NCBI GenBank assembly: GCA_963745915.1 | Contig: CAVUZA010000002.1 | Span: 2,170,001 to 2,234,000, forward strand | DNA length: 64,000 nt | Direction of reading: 5' to 3' | Origin: VRUE01 sp963745915 | Lineage (GTDB): Bacteria; Actinomycetota; Thermoleophilia; Solirubrobacterales; 70-9 | Shown: positions 15,839-22,754 of the stretch, in pieces | How the letters are laid out: each line of letters opens with the position of its first letter | Position numbering within the stretch: the first letter of the stretch is position 1 | Made by a program: the position numbers and the translations under genes | Notes under the pieces: generated by a model | Told to the model about the DNA's origin: nothing | The model's input: the letters and a program-made list of their open reading frames with translations, nothing else | Databases searched by the model: none

Positions 15839-16360
15839 ATGGGCACCTCGGTGTATTGCAGCTTTTTCACGCATGCCGCACAAAGTGACCCGGAGATCAG
15901 TGACGGTCTGCTATTCGTGGCGTGCGCTAGTGCTGTTCTGCCAAAGGTCCCTGTTGCCTATGAGATCACCGATCACGACCGTGGATACCTCGAAGCGGAC
16001 CTGGAGCGCACCGGCAGGAGCGGGGCGGACCTTGTGTTCGGCCGGACACCAGCCGCAGCCTTCGTCTCCTCCACCATCGACAACCGGGCCAAGAAAGCCT
16101 GGGCCGCTTTCAACAACAAGGAGCGCGAGGCTGCCGCAGCGGCGGACCACGAGCCGGACCTGCTCCAGCCGCTCACGCTGCACGAGTGCCGCCACACCTT
16201 CGCTTCGCTGCTGATTGACGCCGGAGCCAACCCCAGGGCCGTGCAGACCTTCATGGGTCATTCGAAGATTCAGACGACCTTCGACATCTACGGACACCTG
16301 CTCCCCGGCAGCCATGACGAGGTTCGGGAGCGGATGGATGCTTATCTGACCTCTACTTGA
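15839..16360 (+). pseudogene. Tyrosine recombinase (phage-type integrase), C-terminal fragment
   Basis: The last ~125 codons are the catalytic C-terminus of a tyrosine recombinase. LTLHECRHTFASLLIDAG carries the H-x-x-R box, QTFMGHSKIQTTFDIYGHL carries the His and the nucleophilic Tyr, and it ends HDEVRERMDAYL. The N-terminal DNA-binding arms and the first catalytic Arg box are missing; the upstream part of the frame (about 45 residues) is unrelated. It cannot be an active integrase alone. It lies between the two 67-bp repeats, so it probably once moved this segment. Confidence 0.85.
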
Positions 16361-16369
16361 CTGACAGCG

Positions 16370-17395
16370 TTACCATTGGAGGGACAGGGGAATCGAAACA
16401 TCGATTTCCTCGACGGCCGACAGAAGTGCGGAAGTAACGCTCAGTGCATTCTGGGCCTCCTCTGCGGGCGGTTGAACAAGGCCGTGAAGCCATCGGTTCC
16501 GTGCCCGTCGCGCCTTACCCAGTTGTTCATAGACGTCCAGGGGGACGACGTCTGTAATCGACAGCATCTCGATCATTACCGAGGCGGTGATGTCGCGCGA
16601 CTCCGTGAGCCATAGCTTGCGCTCTGCATTTATGAATGTCTCGGTTGAACCGTGGATTTCTCGCTCTCGGTTCTCGTCAACGTAGCGGGCCCACATGCGT
16701 CGCACCAATGCCTCGCTGACTGCCCATGACTGGATCAAGGAGAGGCTGAAATTATGGTCGGTATAGGCGGCAGCGGCGCGGAGCATTAGATCCACCAAGC
16801 CGACGATCTGATCGCCTTTTTCTAGGATGGCGCCGAGCAATCCAAGCGATGCCTCCATCGCTTGCGTGGGAACCGTTTCGATCCGCATGAGGCGAAGATC
16901 GATTCCATGCTCGGGATGAAGGGCTTCAAACCGTGCGAAAAAAGCACCGGAACCACTCGGCGTTCTCGGCAGGGTTGCGCCTCCACCGGGCTTATCTCTC
17001 CCGCTCAAGTGAAGAAATGAATGTGGAGTAACAGCGACGATCCCTGAGCGAGCCCGTGATTCGTGTCTGTAAAGAGCATCGCACAGGCAAGCTTGGTGGG
17101 CGTTTGCAATCTCGACACGGCGTTGCAGGTGATCTCGACCACTCCCATCTGACATTGGCGCAACGGTCTCGAAATCGAAGACGACTAGGCCGTCTCTCTC
17201 TACGCGGCATTTCAGATTTCCGCTGAGAAGGTCGCACTGAACCACGGCATCCTGGAAAGCGCCAAAATCAACGTCGCCTCTTGCGGGCCTTGCTGGCTCG
17301 ATCCCTGTGGGGGGCTGCCCAACCCAGACTAGGGGCTCGATGAAATAGCCGACAGGGTCGGTGAAGGTCTCCGTGTTCTCTTGGAGGAGCGCCAC
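16370..17395 (-). CDS. HEPN-like protein, possible abortive-infection or RNase-type effector
   Basis: A 341-residue protein, GTG start at 17395, stop facing the integrase fragment 10 bp away. The C-terminal third is helical and includes ARRARNRWLHG, matching the R-x4-6-H motif (R-N-R-W-L-H) of HEPN ribonucleases, in the usual position near the end after a LSLIQSWAVSEALVRRMW helix. The N-terminal 200 residues are not recognised and have no membrane segment. It lies 17 bp downstream of vapC on the same strand, so it is probably in the vapBC operon. The HEPN assignment is from motif and helix pattern only. Confidence 0.6.
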   Translation of the reverse strand: MALLQENTETFTDPVGYFIEPLVWVGQPPTGIEPARPARGDVDFGAFQDAVVQCDLLSGNLKCRVERDGLVVFDFETVAPMSDGSGRDHLQRRVEIANAHQACLCDALYRHESRARSGIVAVTPHSFLHLSGRDKPGGGATLPRTPSGSGAFFARFEALHPEHGIDLRLMRIETVPTQAMEASLGLLGAILEKGDQIVGLVDLMLRAAAAYTDHNFSLSLIQSWAVSEALVRRMWARYVDENREREIHGSTETFINAERKLWLTESRDITASVMIEMLSITDVVPLDVYEQLGKARRARNRWLHGLVQPPAEEAQNALSVTSALLSAVEEIDVSIPLSLQW

Positions 17396-17412
17396 TGACC
17401 GCAGCGTAGTAG

Positions 17413-17829
17413 CTACGCGTTGTTGGGAAGCAACGCCAGCGCTGCGATGTGCTGAGGGCGCATCGTGCCAAAGTGGCGGTGATCGAGAGTGGCGAGCTTC
17501 GGCTCGCCGAGACGCTCTGTGATGGCCAGGACGGCGCAGTCAACGAAGCCAACTTTAAGGTCGGCGTAGGTGCGCATCAACTCGCTGGCTCGGTCGTAGT
17601 CGTTCGCTGTCAAGTCCTCAACGTCCAGCTCGCCTGCCTTGATCGTGTCGAGCAGCGCCGGGAAGGCGTCGGCTCCAAGTTCGCGGCTGAGTAGGTGGTC
17701 AAGCTCGACAAGTACCGGCGAGGGGACGACGCGGCGTTCCGGGCCAGGCTGGAGCAGGGGGACGCAGCGCTCGTGGTCGGCGTCGTCGGCGACCATCGCC
17801 GCGACCAGTGGGCCGGTGTCGAGGATCAG
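17413..17829 (-). CDS. vapC: VapC-type PIN-domain toxin, likely non-AUG start
   Basis: A PIN-domain RNase toxin. The catalytic acids are the Asp in LILDTGPLVAAM, Glu in PVLVELDHLL, Asp in VGFVDCAVLA, and Asp in LATLDHRHFG. The first ATG in frame (17796) would delete the first essential Asp. Upstream, CTG at 17829 sits in a CTGA overlap with the antitoxin stop (ATT at 17835 is the other option). I chose CTG, giving 138 residues, the usual VapC length. It follows vapB and precedes the HEPN-like gene. Confidence 0.85.
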   Translation of the reverse strand: MILDTGPLVAAMVADDADHERCVPLLQPGPERRVVPSPVLVELDHLLSRELGADAFPALLDTIKAGELDVEDLTANDYDRASELMRTYADLKVGFVDCAVLAITERLGEPKLATLDHRHFGTMRPQHIAALALLPNNA

Positions 17830-18065
17830 CGGAATGGCCGCGGCTCGAACTCGTCGCGGCTGGCGCGCTCGCTGAGATCGCTGCGCCCGGCCTTGAATGC
17901 GCCGATCAGCGAGAACGGAGGCTGCGGAGCATCGCTGCCTAGCTCATGTTCGAGCGCTGTGTTAACGAATTGCGACACCTCGACACCGCGCTCGTCAGCT
18001 GCCTGTCGGGCACGCTCAAGAAGCTTGGGATCTGCTTCGACGGTGTTTGCTGGGGGTGCAGCCAT
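17826..18065 (-). CDS. vapB: VapB-type antitoxin (RHH-like)
   Basis: A 79-residue antitoxin. The N-terminal part (ADPKLLERARQAADERGVEV and SQFVNTALEHEL) looks like a ribbon-helix-helix DNA-binding domain. The C-terminal tail PFSLIGAFKAGRSDLS...FEPRPFR is the likely toxin-binding part and is shared with the orphan antitoxin at 13069. A TAGAAT box (18072-18077) is 6 nt before the ATG, so the operon is probably leaderless and self-regulated. Confidence 0.85.
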   Translation of the reverse strand: MAAPPANTVEADPKLLERARQAADERGVEVSQFVNTALEHELGSDAPQPPFSLIGAFKAGRSDLSERASRDEFEPRPFR

Positions 18066-18071
18066 GCGACA

Positions 18072-18077
18072 ATTCTA
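18072..18077 (-). promoter_or_regulatory. -10 box of vapBC
   Basis: On the minus strand TAGAAT is followed by 6 nt and then the vapB ATG at 18065. No ribosome-binding site fits between, which suggests a leaderless mRNA. Confidence 0.5.
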
Positions 18078-18156
18078 CCTCTGCACCCCGACTGTTTGTG
18101 ATTATCGGGGGAGTGCGGGGCACTTGGCCTGGGCCGTCTGGCCGGATTGAAAGCGT

Positions 18157-18921
18157 TTGGGCGTGCTCGCTGCTCTGCCTCAGCCGCTCGAAGTCGAAGA
18201 AGTCGGCCGATCATTTGTCGGCGGGCTTGCTGGCCCCGCTCTGATTGCTTTTGCGGCCGTCGTTGCAGCGTTTGTCGCCGCATTCGTGTCTCGCCGGAAC
18301 CACGCCGAACAACTCGCAGCCGATCGGGAACTTCGAGATCTTGATCATGCTCGTCAGAGTCTGAGCAGCGCTGTCGAGACCGTCTCGAAGGCGGTGGCGG
18401 AACTGAGTGAGTTGAGTCTGCGGGCATGGCAAGTCCATCAGGCTCAGCGAAAGGCAGAAAGTCTTGACGCAATCGCAGAGGACTTTTGGCCGCCGCACCC
18501 TCGCACTGTTGAGCAGGAAGAAGCGATTGGTGCCGAGGCGCGGGAAGAAGAGGCGAAGGCGCTCGAAGCTGCGACTGAGGCGACCCAGGAGGCGACCGAA
18601 GCGCTAGGCGACCTTTTTGAACGCCAACAGGCCGTCTGGAGCGTTTTCCAGCATCTCGCGGCCGATGAGCTGCGCCTTCGCATCGCGATAGGTGACGGGT
18701 CAGAAATCGTCGAGAGACACAAAGAATTGGGGAAGGTCTTTAGCGAATGGCGTCAGGCCGCCGAACCCGACGAAGACGGCAAATTCGGGTTTGACGGCAC
18801 CGCCCTGGAGCCACCTGATGTTCCGGTTCCAAAGGCAATGGGAGAGTTCATCGACGCATGCCAGAGATGGGCTGCGGATCGCCCGCGTTCGAAGGCAAGC
18901 CGAGACAGGCAGGGTGGCTGA
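18157..18921 (+). CDS. Membrane-anchored coiled-coil protein, unknown function
   Basis: A 254-residue protein from TTG 18157 (GTG 18163 in frame is an alternative). One hydrophobic segment near residues 25-45 (ALIAFAAVVAAFVAAFVS) is followed by RRNHAEQ and a long helical region with heptad-like patterns (residues 50-165, rich in Glu, Ala and Leu). No enzymatic motif. This shape, one N-terminal helix plus a cytosolic coiled coil, is common among phage and island proteins. It is divergent from vapBC. Codon use is less GC-biased than the core. Confidence 0.6.
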   Translation: MGVLAALPQPLEVEEVGRSFVGGLAGPALIAFAAVVAAFVAAFVSRRNHAEQLAADRELRDLDHARQSLSSAVETVSKAVAELSELSLRAWQVHQAQRKAESLDAIAEDFWPPHPRTVEQEEAIGAEAREEEAKALEAATEATQEATEALGDLFERQQAVWSVFQHLAADELRLRIAIGDGSEIVERHKELGKVFSEWRQAAEPDEDGKFGFDGTALEPPDVPVPKAMGEFIDACQRWAADRPRSKASRDRQGG

Positions 18922-19057
18922 GCGCGGTAGGTCTTCGGCGTGCTTGGCCTGGTCGGGCCGCTGGAATTCTTGGCCGGACTGGCGCATTGGCCGGATCGCG
19001 GAGTCGTGCCGCCGCCTGAATCGACAGGGCCAACCCGCCGCAAACCGCTCCAGCAAG

Positions 19058-19124
19058 CCCCACAACAGAAAACGCCCCGGCGGGGAGCCGAGGCGAATTC
19101 TGGGGTTACTACAGGGAGGAGAGA
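19058..19124 (+). repeat. 67-bp direct repeat, copy B (probable attachment site)
   Basis: Identical to 15215-15281 over 67 bp, including the minus-strand stem-loop plus TTTT. The pair encloses 3.8 kb with the recombinase fragment, HEPN-like gene, vapBC and the coiled-coil gene. Copy B lies 334 bp before tlyA, where core gene order resumes. Confidence 0.85.
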
Positions 19125-19445
19125 TATGTATCTCTATATATGTGGATCCGTGGGAGGTAGGCGGGCCCTTTGATGCGTCGCGGACGCGTCTCGTGGGAAG
19201 CGATACGCGCCATATGGGCGACGCGGAACCCAGCCAAGAAGTCTTTTCGTTCTGCCCCTTATCGGTTGCCTTGCACGAATCCTTGAATAGAAGATACGAA
19301 CGTATGTGCGATTTGTGTGTGAGGGCGATCACAGTCGCCGGTGGCGGCGCGATCTCGCTCTGGGCCTAGAAGACCAGACCCGGCCAAACGCTGGTTGAAA
19401 AGCTGTGAAAGCGCAGCTAAAGGCTGCCGCCCGGCCGACCGGCGG

Positions 19446-19451
19446 TAGCGT
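19446..19451 (+). promoter_or_regulatory. -10 box of tlyA, leaderless type
   Basis: TAGCGT lies 7 nt before the ATG at 19459 with no Shine-Dalgarno between them. Confidence 0.45.
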
Positions 19452-19458
19452 TGCGGCG

Positions 19459-20242
19459 ATGAGCAAGGCGCGCATAGACGCGGTGCTGGCCGAGCGCGGG
19501 CTGTTCCCGTCGCGCACGGCGGCTGCCGGCGCGGTGCGGGCCGGCGCCGTGCGGATCGGCGAGGACGGGCCGGTCGCCCTGCGGCCGAGCCAGCTGGTCG
19601 AGCCCGAGGCGGCGCTGATCGTCGCCGCGGGGCCGCGCTTCGTCTCGCGCGGCGGGATCAAGCTCGACAACGCGCTCGACGCGCTCGCGATCGACGTCGC
19701 CGGCCGCGAGTGCCTCGACGTCGGCGCGTCCACCGGCGGCTTCACCGACTGCCTGCTGCAGCGCGGCGCGCCGCGCGTCGCCGCCGTCGACGTCGCCTAC
19801 GGCCAGCTCGACCTGCGCCTGCGCGAGGACCCGCGGGTGACCGCGATCGAGCGCCTCAACGCGCGCGAGCTGCTCGCCGCCGACCTGCCCTTCGCGCCGC
19901 GAGCTGGCGACCGTCGACGTCTCCTTCATCTCGCTGGCCAAGGTGCTGCCGGCCGTCGCCCGCTGCCTGGCGCCCGGCGGTGAGGTTCTGGCGATGGTCA
20001 AGCCCCAGTTCGAGCTCGGCCGCGAGCGGGTCGGCAAGGGGGTCGTCCGCGACGCCGAGGACCGGCGCGAGGCCGTTCTCGGCGTCGCCCGCGCCGCCGC
20101 GGCGCTCGGCCTGCCGGTGCGCGGCTTCGCCCCCTCGGGGCTGCCCGGCCCGAAGGGCAACCGCGAGACCTTCGTCTGGTGCGGCGGCGCGGGCGAGGAG
20201 ATCGCCGACCTCGAGGCCGCCGTGCGGGAGGTCGACGCCTGA
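19459..20242 (+). CDS. tlyA: TlyA-like rRNA methyltransferase (one frameshift in this sequence)
   Basis: An S4-domain plus FtsJ-like SAM methyltransferase; TlyA 2'-O-methylates 16S and 23S rRNA in Mycobacterium and affects capreomycin sensitivity. Residues 1-60 form the S4 RNA-binding domain (RIDAVLAERGLFPSRTAA). Then FVSRGGIKLDNAL, the SAM motif CLDVGASTGGFTDCLLQ, and after a frame change near 19897-19905 TVDVSFISLAKVLP, MVKPQFELG and GNRETFVW. One extra base splits it into two frames. With one base removed it is 260 residues, close to the usual length. Motifs on both sides are intact, so a sequence error is more likely than decay. The stop overlaps nadK by one base. Confidence 0.88.
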
Positions 20243-21096
20243 TGGCCGGCGAGCGGACCGCGGCGCTGATCACCCACTCGCACCCGCCGGCCGCGACCGA
20301 GGCGGTCCGCATCGCGGTCGCCACCGCGCGCGACTGCGGCTGGCGGCTGGTCGCCACCGACGCTGAGATCGAGAAGCACGGGCCGGCGGCGGAGGGGGTC
20401 GAGCCGGTCGAGTCGCTCCCCGGCGAGCCCGGCCTCTGCCTGGTGCTCGGCGGCGACGGCTCGATCCTCCACGCCCTGCGCCGCTTCGCCGGCACCGCGG
20501 TGCCGGTCTTCGGCGTCAACTTCGGCACCGTCGGCTTCCTCGCCGCGGTCGAGCGCGACGCGGCCGAGGCCGGCATCCGCCGCGCCTTCGCCGGCGAGAC
20601 CGAGACGATCGCCCTGCCCGCCCTGCAGGTCGAGCTCAACGGCGAGCGCCGCTTCGCCTTCAACGACGTCAGCTTCAGCCGCCGCCCGCACGACCGGGTC
20701 GCCGAGCTGACCTACCGGATCGCCGGCGAGGAGGTCGGCAACGTGCGCTGCGACGGCCTGGTCGCCGCCACCCCGGTCGGCTCGACCGGCTACAACCTCG
20801 CCAACCAGGGCCCGATCCTCGCCTGGGGCGTGAAGGGCTACGCGGTGAGCTACATCTCGCCCCACTCGCTGACCGCGCGGGCGCTGGTCGTCGCCCCCGC
20901 CGACGTGCTCACCGTCGGCAACGCCGCCGGGCGCGAGCCGGTCGACGTCGCGATCGACGGCACCCAGGTCGCCTCGCTGGAGCCGGGGGCCGAGCTCGAC
21001 GTCGGCTTCGCCGAAGCGGTCGGCACCCTCGCCCAGCTGCCGGGCACGAGCTTCTACCAGCGCATAAGAGAGAAGTTCGGCCATTTGGCGGTGTAA
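20242..21096 (+). CDS. nadK: NAD kinase
   Basis: A 284-residue enzyme phosphorylating NAD to NADP. Start ATG 20242 shares a base with the tlyA stop; a longer upstream frame overlaps tlyA and is not used. Signatures: LGGDGSILHALRRF (GGDG), FGVNFGTVGFLA, LPALQVELNG, FNDVSF, DGLVAATPVGSTGYNLA and ISPHSLTARALV. The tlyA-nadK-recN order is conserved in Actinobacteria. A strong hairpin follows 7 nt after the stop. Confidence 0.96.
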   Translation: MAGERTAALITHSHPPAATEAVRIAVATARDCGWRLVATDAEIEKHGPAAEGVEPVESLPGEPGLCLVLGGDGSILHALRRFAGTAVPVFGVNFGTVGFLAAVERDAAEAGIRRAFAGETETIALPALQVELNGERRFAFNDVSFSRRPHDRVAELTYRIAGEEVGNVRCDGLVAATPVGSTGYNLANQGPILAWGVKGYAVSYISPHSLTARALVVAPADVLTVGNAAGREPVDVAIDGTQVASLEPGAELDVGFAEAVGTLAQLPGTSFYQRIREKFGHLAV

Positions 21097-21103
21097 ATCC
21101 GCC

Positions 21104-21150
21104 GGGTGCAACGCGTTTGCGGGCATATAGGCCGCAAACGCGTTGCACCC
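21104..21150 (+). terminator. Long hairpin after nadK
   Basis: Perfect 19-bp arms (21104-21122 and 21132-21150) around a 9-nt loop GCATATAGG, starting 7 nt after the nadK stop. There is no U-tract. It probably terminates tlyA-nadK transcription, or protects its 3' end. Confidence 0.7.
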
Positions 21151-21179
21151 CTGGGCGGGTCGGTCTGGGGGCGCTTGAT

Positions 21180-21185
21180 TAGGCT
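21180..21185 (+). promoter_or_regulatory. -10 box of the MFS gene
   Basis: TAGGCT is 8 nt before the ATG at 21194. No ribosome-binding site lies between. Confidence 0.5.
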
Positions 21186-21193
21186 CTCGCGCC

Positions 21194-22705
21194 ATGGAGC
21201 GCAAGTGGTGGACCCTGATCCTGATCTCGATCGCGACGTTCATGCTGCTGCTGGACATCACGGTCGTCAACGTCGCCCTCCCCGACATCCAGCGTGACCT
21301 CGACGCCAGCCTCTCCAGCCTGCAGTGGGTGGTCGACGCCTACTCGCTGACCCTGGCCGCCTTCCTGCTCACCGCCGGCTCGCTCGGCGACCGGCTCGGC
21401 CGCCGCCGCGTCTTCACCCTCGGCTTCGCCGTCTTCACCGGCGCCTCGTTCCTCTGCGGGATCGCCGGCGACCCGACCCTGCTCAACCTTGCCCGCGGCC
21501 TGCAGGGCGTCGGCGGCGCGGCGATGTTCGCCACCTCGCTCGCCCTTATCGGCCAGGAGTTCCACGGCAAGGACCGGGCGACCGCGTTCGGGGTCTGGGG
21601 CGCGACGGTCGGCGGCGCGGTAGCGATCGGGCCCCTGGTCGGCGGCCTGATCACCGAGCACCTCGGCTGGGAGTGGATCTTCTTCGTCAACGTGCCGATC
21701 GGCCTGCTCGCCATCGCCCTCACCGAGGTGCGCCTGGTCAACGTCGCCGCCCAGGACCCGCGGCCGATCGACTTCGCCGGCCTGCTCACCTTCTCGCTCG
21801 GCCTCTTCCTGCTGATCTTCGGCCTGATCCGCGGCAACCCGGAGGGCTGGAGCAGCCCGACGATCGTCGCCTCGCTGGCCGGCGCCGTCGCCCTGCTCGC
21901 CGCCTTCGTCGCGGTCGAGGCGCGCAGCGCCAGCCCGATGCTCGATCTGCGCCTCTTCCGCAAGCCGGCCTTCAACGGGGTCTCGGCCGTCGCCTTCGGC
22001 CTCTCGGCGGGGATGTTCGCGATGTTCCTCTACCTGACCATCTACATGCAGGGCGTGCTCGACTTCTCGCCGCTGGAGACCGGCCTGCGCTTCCTGCCGC
22101 TGACCGTGCTCTCCTTCGTCGTCGCCCCGATCTCCGGCGCCCTCTCGCACCGGATCCCGATCCGGGTCCTGCTCGGCACCGGCCTCGCCCTGGTCGGCGT
22201 CGGCCTGTTCCTGATGCACGGCCTCACCCCGGACTCGGAGATCAGCGCCCTGCTGCCGGGCTTCCTGATCGCCGGCATCGGCATCGGCGTCGCCAACCCC
22301 GGCATCGGCCAGGCGGCGATCGCCGTCGTCCCGGTCGAGCAGGCCGGGATGGGCTCCGGCGTCAACACCAGCTTCCGCCAGGTCGGGATCGCCACCGGCA
22401 TCGCCTCGCTGGGGGCGGTCTTCCAGGGCCGGGTCGACGCGAAGCTGACCGAGCTGCTGCCGAACGCCCCGCACGGCCTCGCCGAGGCCGTCTCCTCCGG
22501 CGGCTCGCGCGCCGCCGCAGCCTTCGGCGGTCCCGGCCAGCACGGCCGGATCGTCGAGGCCTCCAAGGCCGCCTTCGTCAGCGGCTTCAACGAGATCCTC
22601 CTGATCGGCGCGATCCTCTCGTTCGTCGTCGCCGCCCTCGGCTTCGCCCTGGTCCGCACCCGGGACTTCGTGCAGATGCCCGACGGCGGCCCCGCGGCCG
22701 GATAG
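21194..22705 (+). CDS. MFS drug efflux transporter (DHA2, 14 TM)
   Basis: A 503-residue transporter with about 14 hydrophobic helices. It has the DHA2/EmrB features: a first helix with LLDITVVNVALPDIQ (motif D1), LGDRLGRRRVF between helices 2 and 3 (motif A), and GATVGGAVAIGPLVGGLI in helix 5 (motif C of drug:H+ antiporters). It probably exports hydrophobic compounds using the proton gradient. It stands between nadK and recN, where this gene is not usual, so it may be a local insertion. It has its own leaderless promoter. Confidence 0.92.
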   Translation: MERKWWTLILISIATFMLLLDITVVNVALPDIQRDLDASLSSLQWVVDAYSLTLAAFLLTAGSLGDRLGRRRVFTLGFAVFTGASFLCGIAGDPTLLNLARGLQGVGGAAMFATSLALIGQEFHGKDRATAFGVWGATVGGAVAIGPLVGGLITEHLGWEWIFFVNVPIGLLAIALTEVRLVNVAAQDPRPIDFAGLLTFSLGLFLLIFGLIRGNPEGWSSPTIVASLAGAVALLAAFVAVEARSASPMLDLRLFRKPAFNGVSAVAFGLSAGMFAMFLYLTIYMQGVLDFSPLETGLRFLPLTVLSFVVAPISGALSHRIPIRVLLGTGLALVGVGLFLMHGLTPDSEISALLPGFLIAGIGIGVANPGIGQAAIAVVPVEQAGMGSGVNTSFRQVGIATGIASLGAVFQGRVDAKLTELLPNAPHGLAEAVSSGGSRAAAAFGGPGQHGRIVEASKAAFVSGFNEILLIGAILSFVVAALGFALVRTRDFVQMPDGGPAAG

Positions 22706-22742
22706 CGGCGCCCGCCGCGGCCGGACCCGCCGCGCCAACTGC

Positions 22743-22748
22743 TACACA
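22743..22748 (+). promoter_or_regulatory. -10 box of recN
   Basis: TACACA ends 6 nt before the GTG at 22755, with no Shine-Dalgarno in between. Confidence 0.45.
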
Positions 22749-22754
22749 GAGCGG

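Larger units (their letters stand above)
18922..19458. other. Gene-free gap with island repeat B at the right end of the island
   Basis: No gene supported. Features are a 17-bp copy (18976-18992) of the sequence near copy A, a single AACCGCT unit (19043-19049), and the second 67-bp repeat (19058-19124). Beyond it is an AT-rich stretch with a 15-codon frame (19126-19173) preceded by GGGAGGAGAG, of uncertain meaning. Confidence 0.5.

Noticed and set aside
19126..19173. 15-codon frame after repeat copy B with a good ribosome-binding site
   Set aside because: Too short to support; the ribosome-binding-like sequence is part of the 67-bp repeat. A leader peptide is possible but not shown.
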